60,420 nucleotides of DNA from Clostridium sp. (lineage in GTDB: Bacteria; Bacillota; Clostridia; Lachnospirales; Lachnospiraceae): contig JAISOV010000054.1 of the NCBI GenBank assembly GCA_031275405.1, positions 1 through 60,420 of the forward strand. Reading direction: 5' to 3'. Position numbers and translations under genes: made by a program. The notes beneath the pieces are model-generated. The model had not been told where the DNA came from and did not search any database. It saw nothing but the letters and a program-made list of their open reading frames with translations. Below, one piece after another: positions 8,601-16,965 of the stretch (position 1 is its first letter; every line of letters begins with the position of its first letter).

Positions 8601-10167
8601 TCAGAATATGGATTTTTTGGATGGATGGGAGAAACTGTTTTTCGGTGTTGTTTCGGATGTGCTGGAGACAGGGAACGTCCGGAAAGCAGATGACTTTTAT
8701 CACCTTGGGGGAGATTCTATTAAGGCGATTCAAATAGCGGCGCGTCTGAAAAACGAAGGGTATCAGATCAAGATCCATGAAATACTGGAACATCCTGTAT
8801 TTTCCGATATGCTTTCTTATGTCTTACCGTTGGTTCCGAAGAAGGAAGATGAATCTGCGTTATGCGAAGGAGTGATCCCCCTGTCTCCGATCATGCGGTG
8901 GTTTTTTGAGCAGAAGCTCCAAAAACCCGGCAGATACTGCCAGAGCGTCCAGATCAGGTTTGATCATCGGGCGGAGAGGGAAACGCTGCGGCAGATCCTG
9001 TACAAGCTTGTGCTGCATCATGATATGCTGCGTGTGAACGTGGGGATAGAACGTGGGGAAGTGTTTTATCGTAACGATGTCCGCATAGATGACGTGGTGG
9101 TCACGGAGCGGGATTTCGAGGCGTTGAGCGAAGCCGCGGCTCAAAAGGCCATAAAGGAAAAAAATGAGGAGCTTTTGGATCAAATAGATCTTTATGCGGA
9201 TCGGCTGCTGTTAGGTTCCTGTTTATATCATACCGGATCAGGGGATCTATGGAACCTGACGGTACATCATTTAGCGGTGGACGGGGTATCCTGGCGCATT
9301 TTGTTGGAAGATGTGGAAACTCTTTATGAACAGTCGCGCAACGGGCAGGAACTGTCGCTGCCCCGCAAGACGGATTCCTATCGGCGATGGGCCGGACAGT
9401 TTCCGCGCGGGCAGGTGGAGCTGCGGAAAGGAGTTCCCCCCAAAGACCCCCAAGAGAGCCTGGGAGAAGCGCCTCCGCAATCTCAAGCGGTAAGAAGCGA
9501 CGTTCCTCTATCCCGGGGAAGCGTATCCTCGGAAATAAGCGAACTGCTCATGACGACGGCAAACCGTCCTTACCGTACCCGGCCGGTGGAATTGATCGCC
9601 GCGGCCATGGTTCTGGCGGCGGAGGCCTGTCTGGGTAGAACGATGAATATCGAAATAGAGACCCATGGGCGGGATGGGAATCTGGATCTTACAAGGACGG
9701 TAGGATGGTTTACCAATATCCTGCCCCTGGAAATTTCAGAAAGCCATGGCCTTCTGCCCGCTGTCATAAAAGATGTGAAAGACGCCTATCGAAGGCTTAC
9801 CAAAGAAGGAATGGACAGGGGATCCTTCCGCACAGCCGGTGATCATACGCTGAGAATCAATTTCTTAGGAGCGGTCAGAAGCCAGTATCAACATTTCTGC
9901 TGTGAACCGGTGCTGGATCATGGAATAGAAATGACGGCGGGGATGGAGGCCAATCTGCTGCTGGCGGGAAAGGAACTTAAGGTGGTCGTAAGGGCAAAAG
10001 GGGAAGTCTTCTCTTTTCTGGAAACACAGAGGTTTGTGCGGGCCTTCCAAAAAGCCGTTGAGGATATTGTCCGGCATTGCCTTCAAGAGAAGGAGACGAC
10101 GTTTACGGTTTCTGACTTTGAACATGTGAAGTTATCTCAGAGCGACCTGGAGCTGCTGCTTCAATAA
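5587..10167 (+). CDS. NRPS, C(starter)-A(Asn)-T-E: N-acyl-D-asparagine prodrug module
   Basis: A 1526-residue single-module NRPS. Condensation domain about 37-470 (active site HHIIGDG near 169). Adenylation domain about 540-1000 (YTSGSTGKPKG near 656; EYGPTEASVG). Carrier domain with Ser of HLGGDSIKA near 1042. Epimerization domain about 1090-1510, shown by HHLAVDGVSWRIL near 1227, the E-type version of the motif. Reading the pocket residues against GrsA gives D-L-T-K-I-G-E-V-G, one change from the published asparagine code DLTKLGEVG. The first C domain has no upstream module in the protein, so it probably adds a fatty acyl group. Acyl-Asn epimerized to acyl-D-Asn is what ClbN makes for colibactin. 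There is no thioesterase, so the chain must pass to the next NRPS. ATG 5587 follows AAAGGA; ATG 5626 is an alternative. Confidence 0.9.
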   Translation: MKAHQRKEHEWKTMNPENGNLKERMKRKADGLAAGKDLYPLTQAQSRVWYTQVLNEGKALFHIGGLALIHGEIDPEKLLEAFELYRRQNDAFSIRILLRDGVPMQYFDEGHPSAARLLDIHDQTSPEEYLHRWAEETMKAPFPMEAATLYEFTVFRIHPGLCAYVIKLHHIIGDGWSMQLLAQGLSKFYELLIGQEEPGVEPVSSYREAIASEQRYLQSGRYEKDKRFWNAVYSKEAEFSFKPDRDIEGKRKAFFLGKAMSGQIKEFCRQHSLSENAFFTGVFVLLESKLSGKEDIILDLPFVGRGGRRERTIFGMFVSTLLARFEVDADRSLGGFLKDVHRRIHEYFLHSRYPYRHLVSNQGIEAASISLASVNYYGTVLRGRMARHAVEYHEIFNGCQEYALQLVIRKWSEEDGFEIDFDYKISSFSESRAAGMFQMMKVLMDKILHTSDRKIRDISLLKQEEEERLFYEGKLPGKFSVSEQSEGGRQAEQQMRGSCPARSEKTSGDCENLVDMFDTQAEETPERIAVQCGEELLSYQELRKRAEGIAAFLEEKGVRPDELTAVIMRHSLMSAAVIMGILKSGGAFLPIDPSWPGERIEFILKDAAVRIVLHDHPAPTVRNEGVCLYDFRELQGYEAAGFTRRKIAAETLAYCIYTSGSTGKPKGVMIEHRNIANYISWAKDTYVTEEREVFPLYSSFAFDLTMTSIFTPLVSGGKILVYEGEESEYVLYRIVRENLCTVVKLTPAHLKLLRAMETQHSDIRKFIVGGDDLKTALAKEIHRLFQGRAAIYNEYGPTEASVGCMIHQFDPEKEIGESVPIGKPIRNTRIFILDKDDHPVPPDVTGNLYIEGAGLARGYLNRKELTEHSFLIHPITRQRMYRTGDRARFLDDGTIVYEGREDSQKKIRGYRIEISEIENVLLAYPGIEDAAVHVRETEKGGSMLCAYFVAGGSMDTGTVRQYLLRKLPGYMVPSVILQIDGLPLTVNGKVDPSLLPLPGESHGGGQNMDFLDGWEKLFFGVVSDVLETGNVRKADDFYHLGGDSIKAIQIAARLKNEGYQIKIHEILEHPVFSDMLSYVLPLVPKKEDESALCEGVIPLSPIMRWFFEQKLQKPGRYCQSVQIRFDHRAERETLRQILYKLVLHHDMLRVNVGIERGEVFYRNDVRIDDVVVTERDFEALSEAAAQKAIKEKNEELLDQIDLYADRLLLGSCLYHTGSGDLWNLTVHHLAVDGVSWRILLEDVETLYEQSRNGQELSLPRKTDSYRRWAGQFPRGQVELRKGVPPKDPQESLGEAPPQSQAVRSDVPLSRGSVSSEISELLMTTANRPYRTRPVELIAAAMVLAAEACLGRTMNIEIETHGRDGNLDLTRTVGWFTNILPLEISESHGLLPAVIKDVKDAYRRLTKEGMDRGSFRTAGDHTLRINFLGAVRSQYQHFCCEPVLDHGIEMTAGMEANLLLAGKELKVVVRAKGEVFSFLETQRFVRAFQKAVEDIVRHCLQEKETTFTVSDFEHVKLSQSDLELLLQ

Positions 10168-10188
10168 AAAAACCGCGTGGGTGTCCGT

Positions 10189-10902
10189 ATGAAGAAGATC
10201 AAGCTATTCTGTTTCCCGTTTGCCGGGGGAACAGCGATGTATTATTTCAAATGGAAAAAATATCTGGAACCGTTTATGGAGCTGTACGGGGTGGAGCTGG
10301 CCGGCAGAGGGAGAAGGATCCGTGAACCTTTTTGCCGTACCATGGAAGAAACGGTGGAAGATCTTTCAGGGCAGGTACTGCGCCGGCTGGAAGATGGCGG
10401 CTCTTATGCGTTCTTCGGACACAGCATGGGCTGCTATATCGCCTTTGAACTGGCCTGCCGCCTACAGGAAACAGGGAAAGCGGGGCCGGTACATGTGTTT
10501 TGTTCAGGGGCGGACGCTCCGGAGGAGGCGGGGGAAGAATTTGTAGTCCATACGCTCCCGGAGAAAAAGTTCACGGACTACGTTCTGGGCTTTCACGGCA
10601 TGGACAGGACGGTATTTGAGCAGGAAGAATTGTGCCGTGTTTTTCTGCCGATTCTTAGAGCGGATTTTCAGGTCATCGATCAATACGACTATGGAAAGAC
10701 CCATGGAGTACTCCATACGGACATCACCGTACTGTATGGAGATCAGGATCACAGTATCCGATCGGAGCTATCAAAATGGGAAAGATTTACAGATGGTTCC
10801 TGTCATTTTATAAGGTTTGAGGGCGACCATTTCTATCTTACCCCCCATATGCGCGAGGTGGTTCAGACGATCAACCGTACCTTGCGTCCTTATGAAAGAT
10901 AA
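10189..10902 (+). CDS. Type II thioesterase
   Basis: About 237 residues of the stand-alone thioesterase family that removes wrong or stalled acyl groups from carrier domains of NRPS/PKS lines. The alpha/beta hydrolase nucleophile elbow GHSMG is present (Ser79), the N-terminus KLFCFPFAGGTAMYYFKW is typical, and the C-terminal His is probably in EGDHFYL. The ORF can start at GTG 10177, but ATG 10189 puts MKKIKLFCFPFAGG in the usual place; neither has a strong ribosome site. It follows the first NRPS by about 20 bases and is surely cotranscribed. I infer an editing role, not product release, because GHSMG TEs of this size rarely release products. Confidence 0.9.
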   Translation: MKKIKLFCFPFAGGTAMYYFKWKKYLEPFMELYGVELAGRGRRIREPFCRTMEETVEDLSGQVLRRLEDGGSYAFFGHSMGCYIAFELACRLQETGKAGPVHVFCSGADAPEEAGEEFVVHTLPEKKFTDYVLGFHGMDRTVFEQEELCRVFLPILRADFQVIDQYDYGKTHGVLHTDITVLYGDQDHSIRSELSKWERFTDGSCHFIRFEGDHFYLTPHMREVVQTINRTLRPYER

Positions 10903-10934
10903 AGATGCCAAAAACGCACAGAATGGAGGAAGGT

Positions 10935-12125
10935 ATGCGGATCAGAGCGAATGTTGATTTTTATGGGAACAGGTTTTTGATGTTTGTCTTAGACCGGATG
11001 GCGTATGAGTATGAAAAAGAAGGGAAAGATGTCATCCGGCTGACTCTGGGGAAAGCCGAGCTGCCGCTGAAGAGCGAAATTGTCAAGAGTATGCAGGCCG
11101 CGATGGAAGATGACCATAAAAGCTCGCTGGTATTTCCGGAAGGGCTTCCGCAGCTGAAAGAAGAGCTGGCCCGGTATTATCACGGCAGGTATGAAGTGGA
11201 CATACCTCCTAAAAACTTTATCATCAGCGTGGGAACCAGCACGCTCTTCCGAAATCTGTTCTATCTGCTGGCCGGCGAAGGGGATGAGATCCTGCTCCCT
11301 CTCCCGTATTATTCCTTGTATCGTTTTTGCGGGCTTCTGGTAGGGGCAAAGATAAAATATTATAGGATTGATCCGGATACCATGAGGCTGGACAGGGATT
11401 CTTTCCGGGAAAACTTTACGGAGAAGACCAGAATTGTGGTCATCAATACGCCGGGCAATCCCCTGGGCAACATTCTGACAACCGAGGAACTGTATGAGAT
11501 GGATCGGATCGTAAATGGGCAGGCGGCGATCATCAACGATGAAATCTATGCCAATGTTGTATTTGATCAAGAAGGCACTTCTGTGATGCAGCTGGAAGGA
11601 ACGAAAAGTACCTTTATTACCACGGACGCGTTCTCGAAGGGCTACCGGATGTACTGCAGAAGGGTAGGCTATGCGATTGTGCCGGATGAGCTGGTCACTC
11701 CGCTGACCGTGATTCAGCATCATACCTTGCTGACGACGGATCCGGTGGTTCAGTTTGGCGCGATTGCGGCGCTGTCTTATCAGGATGAGGTACAAGAACT
11801 GGTGAGGCTCTATAAGGAACGCAGGGATTACACCATAAGCAGGCTGGGAGATCTGAAGGACGTCAAAGTGTATCCTTCGGAAGGGGGATTTTATATCACT
11901 CTGGACTGCGGCGCCTTTATGAAAAACAGGCGGATCCAAGACAGCTTGGAACTGGCGGTCAGGATCATGGAGCGGCAGAATGTGGCGGCGGTACCGGGGG
12001 CGGATTTTGGCCTGCCGCAGGCGTTAAGATTATCCTTCTCCAATCTTAGATACCGCGAGGGCATCGACAGGCTGCACCGCTTTTTCTTGCGTGAAGGGGG
12101 AGCCGCCGTACCGGGGCATATCTGA
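10935..12125 (+). CDS. PLP-dependent class I/II aminotransferase
   Basis: About 396 residues of the aspartate-aminotransferase fold. The PLP lysine is Lys235 in DAFSKGYRMYCRRVGYAI. Other landmarks are the NTPGNPLG motif, NDEIYANVVF (Asp/Tyr cofactor contacts) and the C-terminal LRLSFSN, whose Arg would bind a substrate carboxylate. ATG 10935 has a very strong site (GGAGGAAGG) and is preferred over an in-frame ATG at 10905. It sits between the thioesterase and the second NRPS, so it probably makes or modifies an amino acid building block, possibly the unusual substrate of the next adenylation domain. The donor and acceptor cannot be deduced. Confidence 0.85.
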   Translation: MRIRANVDFYGNRFLMFVLDRMAYEYEKEGKDVIRLTLGKAELPLKSEIVKSMQAAMEDDHKSSLVFPEGLPQLKEELARYYHGRYEVDIPPKNFIISVGTSTLFRNLFYLLAGEGDEILLPLPYYSLYRFCGLLVGAKIKYYRIDPDTMRLDRDSFRENFTEKTRIVVINTPGNPLGNILTTEELYEMDRIVNGQAAIINDEIYANVVFDQEGTSVMQLEGTKSTFITTDAFSKGYRMYCRRVGYAIVPDELVTPLTVIQHHTLLTTDPVVQFGAIAALSYQDEVQELVRLYKERRDYTISRLGDLKDVKVYPSEGGFYITLDCGAFMKNRRIQDSLELAVRIMERQNVAAVPGADFGLPQALRLSFSNLRYREGIDRLHRFFLREGGAAVPGHI

Positions 12126-12140
12126 AAATCAGTTCCGCGG

Positions 12141-12164
12141 CCTGTACGGCCTAGGCCGTACAGG
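12141..12164. repeat. Perfect 24-base palindrome between genes
   Basis: CCTGTACGGCCT is followed directly by its exact reverse complement. It lies in the 59-base gap before the second NRPS, 12 bases ahead of its ribosome site. It could be an operator for a dimeric protein or a hairpin that sets the ratio of downstream to upstream expression. There is no T-run. Confidence 0.7.
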
Positions 12165-12184
12165 CGCAAGAGAAAGGAGGAGGT

Positions 12185-15100
12185 ATGCAGGCAAAGATTG
12201 AGAAACGGAATCTGGAGGATATGCTCCCTCTGTCGCCCATGCAGGAGGGTATGCTGTTTCAGTATCTGAACGACAGAAACAGCAGGATGTATTATGAACA
12301 GATGAGCCTGCTCGTCCATAACAGGGTGGATGCCGGGATCTTTGAGAAGGCCTGGCGGCATGTGATTCATACAAATGAGATGCTCAGAACCGTGTACAGG
12401 TGGGAAAATCTGAAAGCGCCTGTACAGGTTGTCCTGAAAGAGCAGCCCGCGGGAATAGACCGCTTTGATCTCAGCGGATTGGAGGAAGGGAAGAAAAGGG
12501 ATCAAATCAAGTGGCTCAAGGAAGAAATGTTCCGGGAAGGGCTGGATCTGGGAACCCAGGCCTTGAAAATAGCGTTGCTGAAACTGGAAGACGAGCGGTA
12601 TGAGATCATTGTGTACCGGCATCAGATTATTTATGATGGCTGGAGCAACGGGATTCTGCTGAAAGAGCTTTTTGAGGCGTATGCCGTTTTGCAAGCCGGA
12701 GGGCTGCCGGAAGAGAAAACCAAAAGAACATACAAAGAACATGTGAACTGGCTCCTGCGGCAGCCCAAAGAAGAAGCGGCGGATTATTGGCGCGGATACC
12801 TTAGAGGGTTTGATACCAAGACCACGCTGCCGTATGGCGCGAAGAGGAATGCCGGGATGAGAGCCGCGGAATATTCGTTGCCATTAAGCGCCAGGCTCTC
12901 TGAAAGAATAGAAACCTTTATCAGGGAGCACCACCTTACCCTGGCCGCCTTGAGCTATACCGCCTATGGCATCCTGCTCCAGAGGTATCACCATGCGGAG
13001 GATGTGGTATTTGGGACAACCGTTTCGGGAAGGAAAGCAGAAATAGACGGGATGGAACACGTCATAGGAATGTTCCTTTCCACCTTGCCTATGAGAATCC
13101 AAGCTTCCCCGGATACCAGCGGAAAAGAGCTTCTGGGGGAAGTGATGGATGTGCTGGCCAGAAGGAGCCGGTATGATACCCTGCCCATGTCGGATATCAG
13201 AAAGTGCAGCATGATCCCAGGGATGGAGCCGCTCTTCGATTCGGTTCTGATCCTGGAGAATTATCCTCTGGATGAACTCGTGAGGAAAGCGGAAAACGGT
13301 CTGCGGGCGGAGCTTGTCTCGATGACGGAGCAGACCGATTTTGACCTGACCATACAGATTCTGACCCATGACGCGATCGTGCTGAAATTTCTTTATCATG
13401 CGAACGCTTTTGCGCCTGGCGTCATAGAGCGGCTGGCAGGACATTTTGCGAATCTTCTGGAAAGGCTGACGGACGCTCCTGAAACAAAGGTTTCCAAGAT
13501 CGAGATCCTGACGGGAGAGGAGAGGGAACAACTTCTGCGGAAGTTTAACGACACCTCCCGGCCATACCCCAAGGACAGAATGATCCATCAGCTATTCAGC
13601 GGTCAGGCCGAAAAGACCCCGGATAAAACAGCGGTCATCTGCGGCGGGGAAAGTATCACATACCGGCAGTTGGAGGAACGATCAGACCGGCTTGCCGGGA
13701 CGCTCCGTAAGGCGGGGATCGGCAGACAGCAGATGGTGGGGATCTACCTGCCCCGTTGCGTGGATATGATCGTCGGCATTCTGGGGGTCTTGAAGGTCGG
13801 CGGAGTGTATGTGCCGCTGGACATCGGTCATCCGTCTGACCGAACCGATGATATTTTGAAGGACAGTACTGCGCGTGTGCTGCTCCAATCAGAGCGTAGG
13901 CCGTATCAGGGGAATTTTAACGGAACCGTCCTGAATATAGAGATGGTTCCGGATCCCTGCGGCGGCGGGGATAACGGTCGGGCTATGGCCGATCAGTCCG
14001 CGTCAGGCAGCATCGCCTGCCTGATCTACACCTCCGGATCCACCGGGAAGCCCAAAGGCGTGCTGCTTCCTCATTCCGGGATCGTGAACCATGGGCTGAC
14101 AAAGGCGGAAGAACTGGACATTCAGGAAAATGATGTCGTCGGGAATAATTTCAGTATCAATGTGGTGGCCTCCATATGGCAGATCTTCGTGCCGCTCATG
14201 CTGGGGGCAACCCTGGTGGTATATGGCGAAGAGGTGGAAAAGGATCCCTATCTGCAGTTTGAATGCCTGGCACGTGACGGTATCAGCATCATCCAGCTGA
14301 TCCCTTCGGTATTGAATGTCTATCTCTGGCTGATGGAGAAAGGAAAAAAGAAAGTCGTCCTGGAACGCCTGCGGAAAATCGCGTTGACGTCGGAGGAAGT
14401 CAAGGCTTCCTTGGTGGAGCGGTTCTATCATCATTATGACATACCGCTAGTGAACTGCTATGGGCAGACGGAGTGCTGTGATGATACCCTCCACTATCTG
14501 ATTCCCGCGAATGCGGCCATGGAAACGGTGCCGATCGGCAGGCCATCCCTCAATACACAGGCGTATATCTTGAGCGGGGGACACTGTCTGCAACCGCAGG
14601 GGGTGACAGGGGAGCTGTATATTTCAGGGGACGGCGTCAGCCGCGGATACTGGAAGCTTCCGGAACTGACGAAAGAGAAGTTCCTCGATCATCCTTTTGA
14701 GCCTGGGAAAAAGCTCTATGCCACCGGCGACCTTGCCAGATGGAACGCTTCCGGCTATGTGGAATACCTGGGACGCGCCGACCATCAGGTGAAGATACGG
14801 GGCAACCGAATAGAGCCGGGGGAAATCGAAAATCTGCTGTTAAAGCATGGAGAAATCGAAAATGCTGCCGTGATATGCAGAACAGATGAGTATGGGGAAC
14901 CTTATCTCTGCGCTTATCTGATGGCCAGGAAGGAACTGACGGTGGGCGAGCTGAATCATTATCTGAGGCGATGGCTGCCGGATTCTATGATTCCCTCCCG
15001 GTTCATACGTCTGGATGAATTCCCGCTGACGCCGAATGGAAAAGTAGACCGGAAACGGCTTCCGGCTTCTGCGGCGCACTTAAATACCGGCGAACGGTTT

Positions 15101-15943
15101 GTCCGGCCGCAGAGCGCCGTAGAGAAAGAGCTGGAGAAGATCTGGGGAGGGCTTTTAAGCCGCGGGGATATTGGCGTGAATGACAGCTTTTTTGAACTCG
15201 GCGGGAACTCCCTGCTGCTGATCCGGCTGAGAGAGGCCATCGCGGAGGCTTTTCACATCGAAGTATCCGTCCAGGATCTGTTTGCCTATCCTACGATGAT
15301 GGAACTGGCGCGGTTTATCAGCATAGGAACGGGGGGAGAAACAAAGCGGGCTATGAGGGGAATGAAGATCCGGGAGAGCTATCGAAGTCTCGGAACCCGG
15401 GAAGCGGGCGCCCATACCTACACCTATCATCTGAAAGGTGATTCCTATACGAGGCTCCAACAGGCTGCCCGCCGGAAGGAAGCGGACTGTTTCACCATCC
15501 TTACGGCTCTGTATATGGTTATGCTGGCCAGGATGGCCAAGGAGGACAGGGTGGAAGTCTTTGGGGCGTTTCAGGACTCGGATCAGATCATGAGGATACA
15601 GGCGAAAGCCAGTGAGATACAGGACTTTGATCAATTATTGGCCGTGGTCCATCCGGAGAAGCCGGGTCTGGCGAAAGCGGGGATGACCCCGCTCGAACCG
15701 GAGCGGTTAGAACCCTGTCAAGCACAGGATGCGATTGCGCCGTTGATTTATGATAAATACCAGTCCCTCATGAAAACGGATTATTTCAAACTCTTTGACA
15801 TGGCTCTTGGGGTAGAGACGGGGAAACATCAGCTGATCCTGATGTTTGAGCATGGCGGTCAAAAGCTGGATCCGGGAAAGATGAAGCAGTGCTTCCATGC
15901 TTACCTGCGCTCCGTTCAACAGATGCCTTGGGCGGAAATATAG
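12185..15943 (+). CDS. NRPS, C-A(beta-amino-acid-like)-T plus C-terminal half C domain
   Basis: A 1252-residue NRPS. The N-terminus LEDMLPLSPMQEGMLFQYL is typical of C domains that accept a D-configured chain from a separate E-terminated NRPS, fitting hand-over from the D-Asn protein. The C active site is RHQIIYDG near 145: the first His is Arg, but the second, catalytic His is kept. In the A domain (YTSGSTGKPKG near 613) the residue that normally clamps the alpha-amine (Asp235 in GrsA) is Val; the pocket reads V-A-W-Q-A-T-C-D-D. Val235, Trp239 and Asp331 match the published beta-alanine code VDWVISLAD. Carrier Ser is in FELGGNSLLL near 1004. After it, about 1060-1252 resembles only the second lobe of a C domain and has no active site. 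ATG 12185 follows AAAGGAGGAGG. Confidence 0.88.
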   Translation: MQAKIEKRNLEDMLPLSPMQEGMLFQYLNDRNSRMYYEQMSLLVHNRVDAGIFEKAWRHVIHTNEMLRTVYRWENLKAPVQVVLKEQPAGIDRFDLSGLEEGKKRDQIKWLKEEMFREGLDLGTQALKIALLKLEDERYEIIVYRHQIIYDGWSNGILLKELFEAYAVLQAGGLPEEKTKRTYKEHVNWLLRQPKEEAADYWRGYLRGFDTKTTLPYGAKRNAGMRAAEYSLPLSARLSERIETFIREHHLTLAALSYTAYGILLQRYHHAEDVVFGTTVSGRKAEIDGMEHVIGMFLSTLPMRIQASPDTSGKELLGEVMDVLARRSRYDTLPMSDIRKCSMIPGMEPLFDSVLILENYPLDELVRKAENGLRAELVSMTEQTDFDLTIQILTHDAIVLKFLYHANAFAPGVIERLAGHFANLLERLTDAPETKVSKIEILTGEEREQLLRKFNDTSRPYPKDRMIHQLFSGQAEKTPDKTAVICGGESITYRQLEERSDRLAGTLRKAGIGRQQMVGIYLPRCVDMIVGILGVLKVGGVYVPLDIGHPSDRTDDILKDSTARVLLQSERRPYQGNFNGTVLNIEMVPDPCGGGDNGRAMADQSASGSIACLIYTSGSTGKPKGVLLPHSGIVNHGLTKAEELDIQENDVVGNNFSINVVASIWQIFVPLMLGATLVVYGEEVEKDPYLQFECLARDGISIIQLIPSVLNVYLWLMEKGKKKVVLERLRKIALTSEEVKASLVERFYHHYDIPLVNCYGQTECCDDTLHYLIPANAAMETVPIGRPSLNTQAYILSGGHCLQPQGVTGELYISGDGVSRGYWKLPELTKEKFLDHPFEPGKKLYATGDLARWNASGYVEYLGRADHQVKIRGNRIEPGEIENLLLKHGEIENAAVICRTDEYGEPYLCAYLMARKELTVGELNHYLRRWLPDSMIPSRFIRLDEFPLTPNGKVDRKRLPASAAHLNTGERFVRPQSAVEKELEKIWGGLLSRGDIGVNDSFFELGGNSLLLIRLREAIAEAFHIEVSVQDLFAYPTMMELARFISIGTGGETKRAMRGMKIRESYRSLGTREAGAHTYTYHLKGDSYTRLQQAARRKEADCFTILTALYMVMLARMAKEDRVEVFGAFQDSDQIMRIQAKASEIQDFDQLLAVVHPEKPGLAKAGMTPLEPERLEPCQAQDAIAPLIYDKYQSLMKTDYFKLFDMALGVETGKHQLILMFEHGGQKLDPGKMKQCFHAYLRSVQQMPWAEI

Positions 15944-15973
15944 ACCGGCTGCCGTTCGGTTCCGGCCGTGCGG

Positions 15974-16035
15974 CGGCCTGGATCGTTACAGGCCGACCGC
16001 TGTGATAAGGTGGAAAGAACCGCATTCTTTCCGCC
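15974..16035 (+). other. Two tandem hairpins in the spacer before the dehydrogenase gene
   Basis: CGGCCTG (15974-15980) pairs with CAGGCCG (15989-15995). GGTGGAAAGAA (16009-16019) pairs with TTCTTTCCGCC (16025-16035) with one G-U pair. Neither is followed by a T-run. They occupy most of the 125-base gap between the second NRPS and the extender-unit genes and may act as an RNA stability or partial termination element. Confidence 0.45.
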
Positions 16036-16068
16036 ATTTGGGTCAATCAGAGACAGGAGGGATATAGC

Positions 16069-16965
16069 ATGATCGGAGTGATAGGCGCGGGGGTGATGGG
16101 CTGCGGCCTGGCACAGAACCTTGCGGAGCATGGATATGAAGTCGCGTTGATCGATCAAAACGCGGAGATCTTAAGGGACGCAAAGGATCGGATAGCAAGG
16201 AACCTAAGGCTTGGAAATCTGCTGTATCCGAAACCAGGCCGTGATTTTCAGGACATATCGGACAGGATACACGGTTACGTTTCCTGTCTGGTATTGAAAG
16301 ATGCAGATGTGGTGGTGGAAAACGTGCCGGAAAAATGGGAAGTGAAGAAAGGCGTCTATGAGGAGCTTTCCAGGATCTGTAAAGAAACCTGCATGTTTCT
16401 GGTCAATACCTCCTGCATTTCCATAACCAGGATCGCCACGCTGGTAAAGAAGCCGGAAAGGGTGATCGGCGTACATTTTATGAATCCGGTTCCGCTGAAA
16501 CATACGGTGGAAGTGATCAGAGGCTACCATACCTCTGACGGAACCCTGGAGGCGACTATGGAATTCCTCAAAACCATAGAAAAGGACGGCATTGTGGTAA
16601 ATGATTTGCCGGGCTTTGTATCCAACCGAATTTCGCATTTATTTATGAATGAAGCGGCGTGGGTGGTGCAGGATCAGGTGGCGGAGCCGAAAGACGTGGA
16701 TGATATTTTCAAAAAATGCTTCGGACATACCATGGGCCCCCTGGAAACTGCGGATTTCATCGGACTGGACGTCGTATTGGATTCTTTGAATATTTTGTAT
16801 GAAAGCTATAAGGATGATAAATTCCGCCCCTGCCCGCTGCTGTGTAAAATGGTACACGCGGGTCTGACGGGCGTAAAAGGCGGAAAAGGATTTTATGAAT
16901 ATTCAGGAAAGGAAAAACAAAAAAATGGAAGAGACAAAGGTAAGAATCAGGGAATTTCTGGCTAA
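16069..16965 (+). CDS. 3-hydroxyacyl-CoA dehydrogenase-like protein (FkbK type), extender unit synthesis
   Basis: A 298-residue NAD-dependent dehydrogenase. The N-terminal Rossmann motif is GVIGAGVMGCGLAQNLAEHG; the catalytic His lies in GVHFMNPVP; the C-terminal helical domain carries DLPGFVSNRI and GPLETADFIGLD, and ends in VKGGKGFYEY. In the methoxymalonyl/hydroxymalonyl-ACP pathway (FkbG-K of FK520, also the zwittermicin and colibactin clusters) this family oxidizes the hydroxyl of the ACP-bound C3 unit. The neighbouring free carrier and FkbH-like genes support that role here. ATG 16069 follows AGGAGGG. The gene overlaps or abuts the next ACP gene, implying tight coupling. Confidence 0.85.
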   Translation: MIGVIGAGVMGCGLAQNLAEHGYEVALIDQNAEILRDAKDRIARNLRLGNLLYPKPGRDFQDISDRIHGYVSCLVLKDADVVVENVPEKWEVKKGVYEELSRICKETCMFLVNTSCISITRIATLVKKPERVIGVHFMNPVPLKHTVEVIRGYHTSDGTLEATMEFLKTIEKDGIVVNDLPGFVSNRISHLFMNEAAWVVQDQVAEPKDVDDIFKKCFGHTMGPLETADFIGLDVVLDSLNILYESYKDDKFRPCPLLCKMVHAGLTGVKGGKGFYEYSGKEKQKNGRDKGKNQGISG

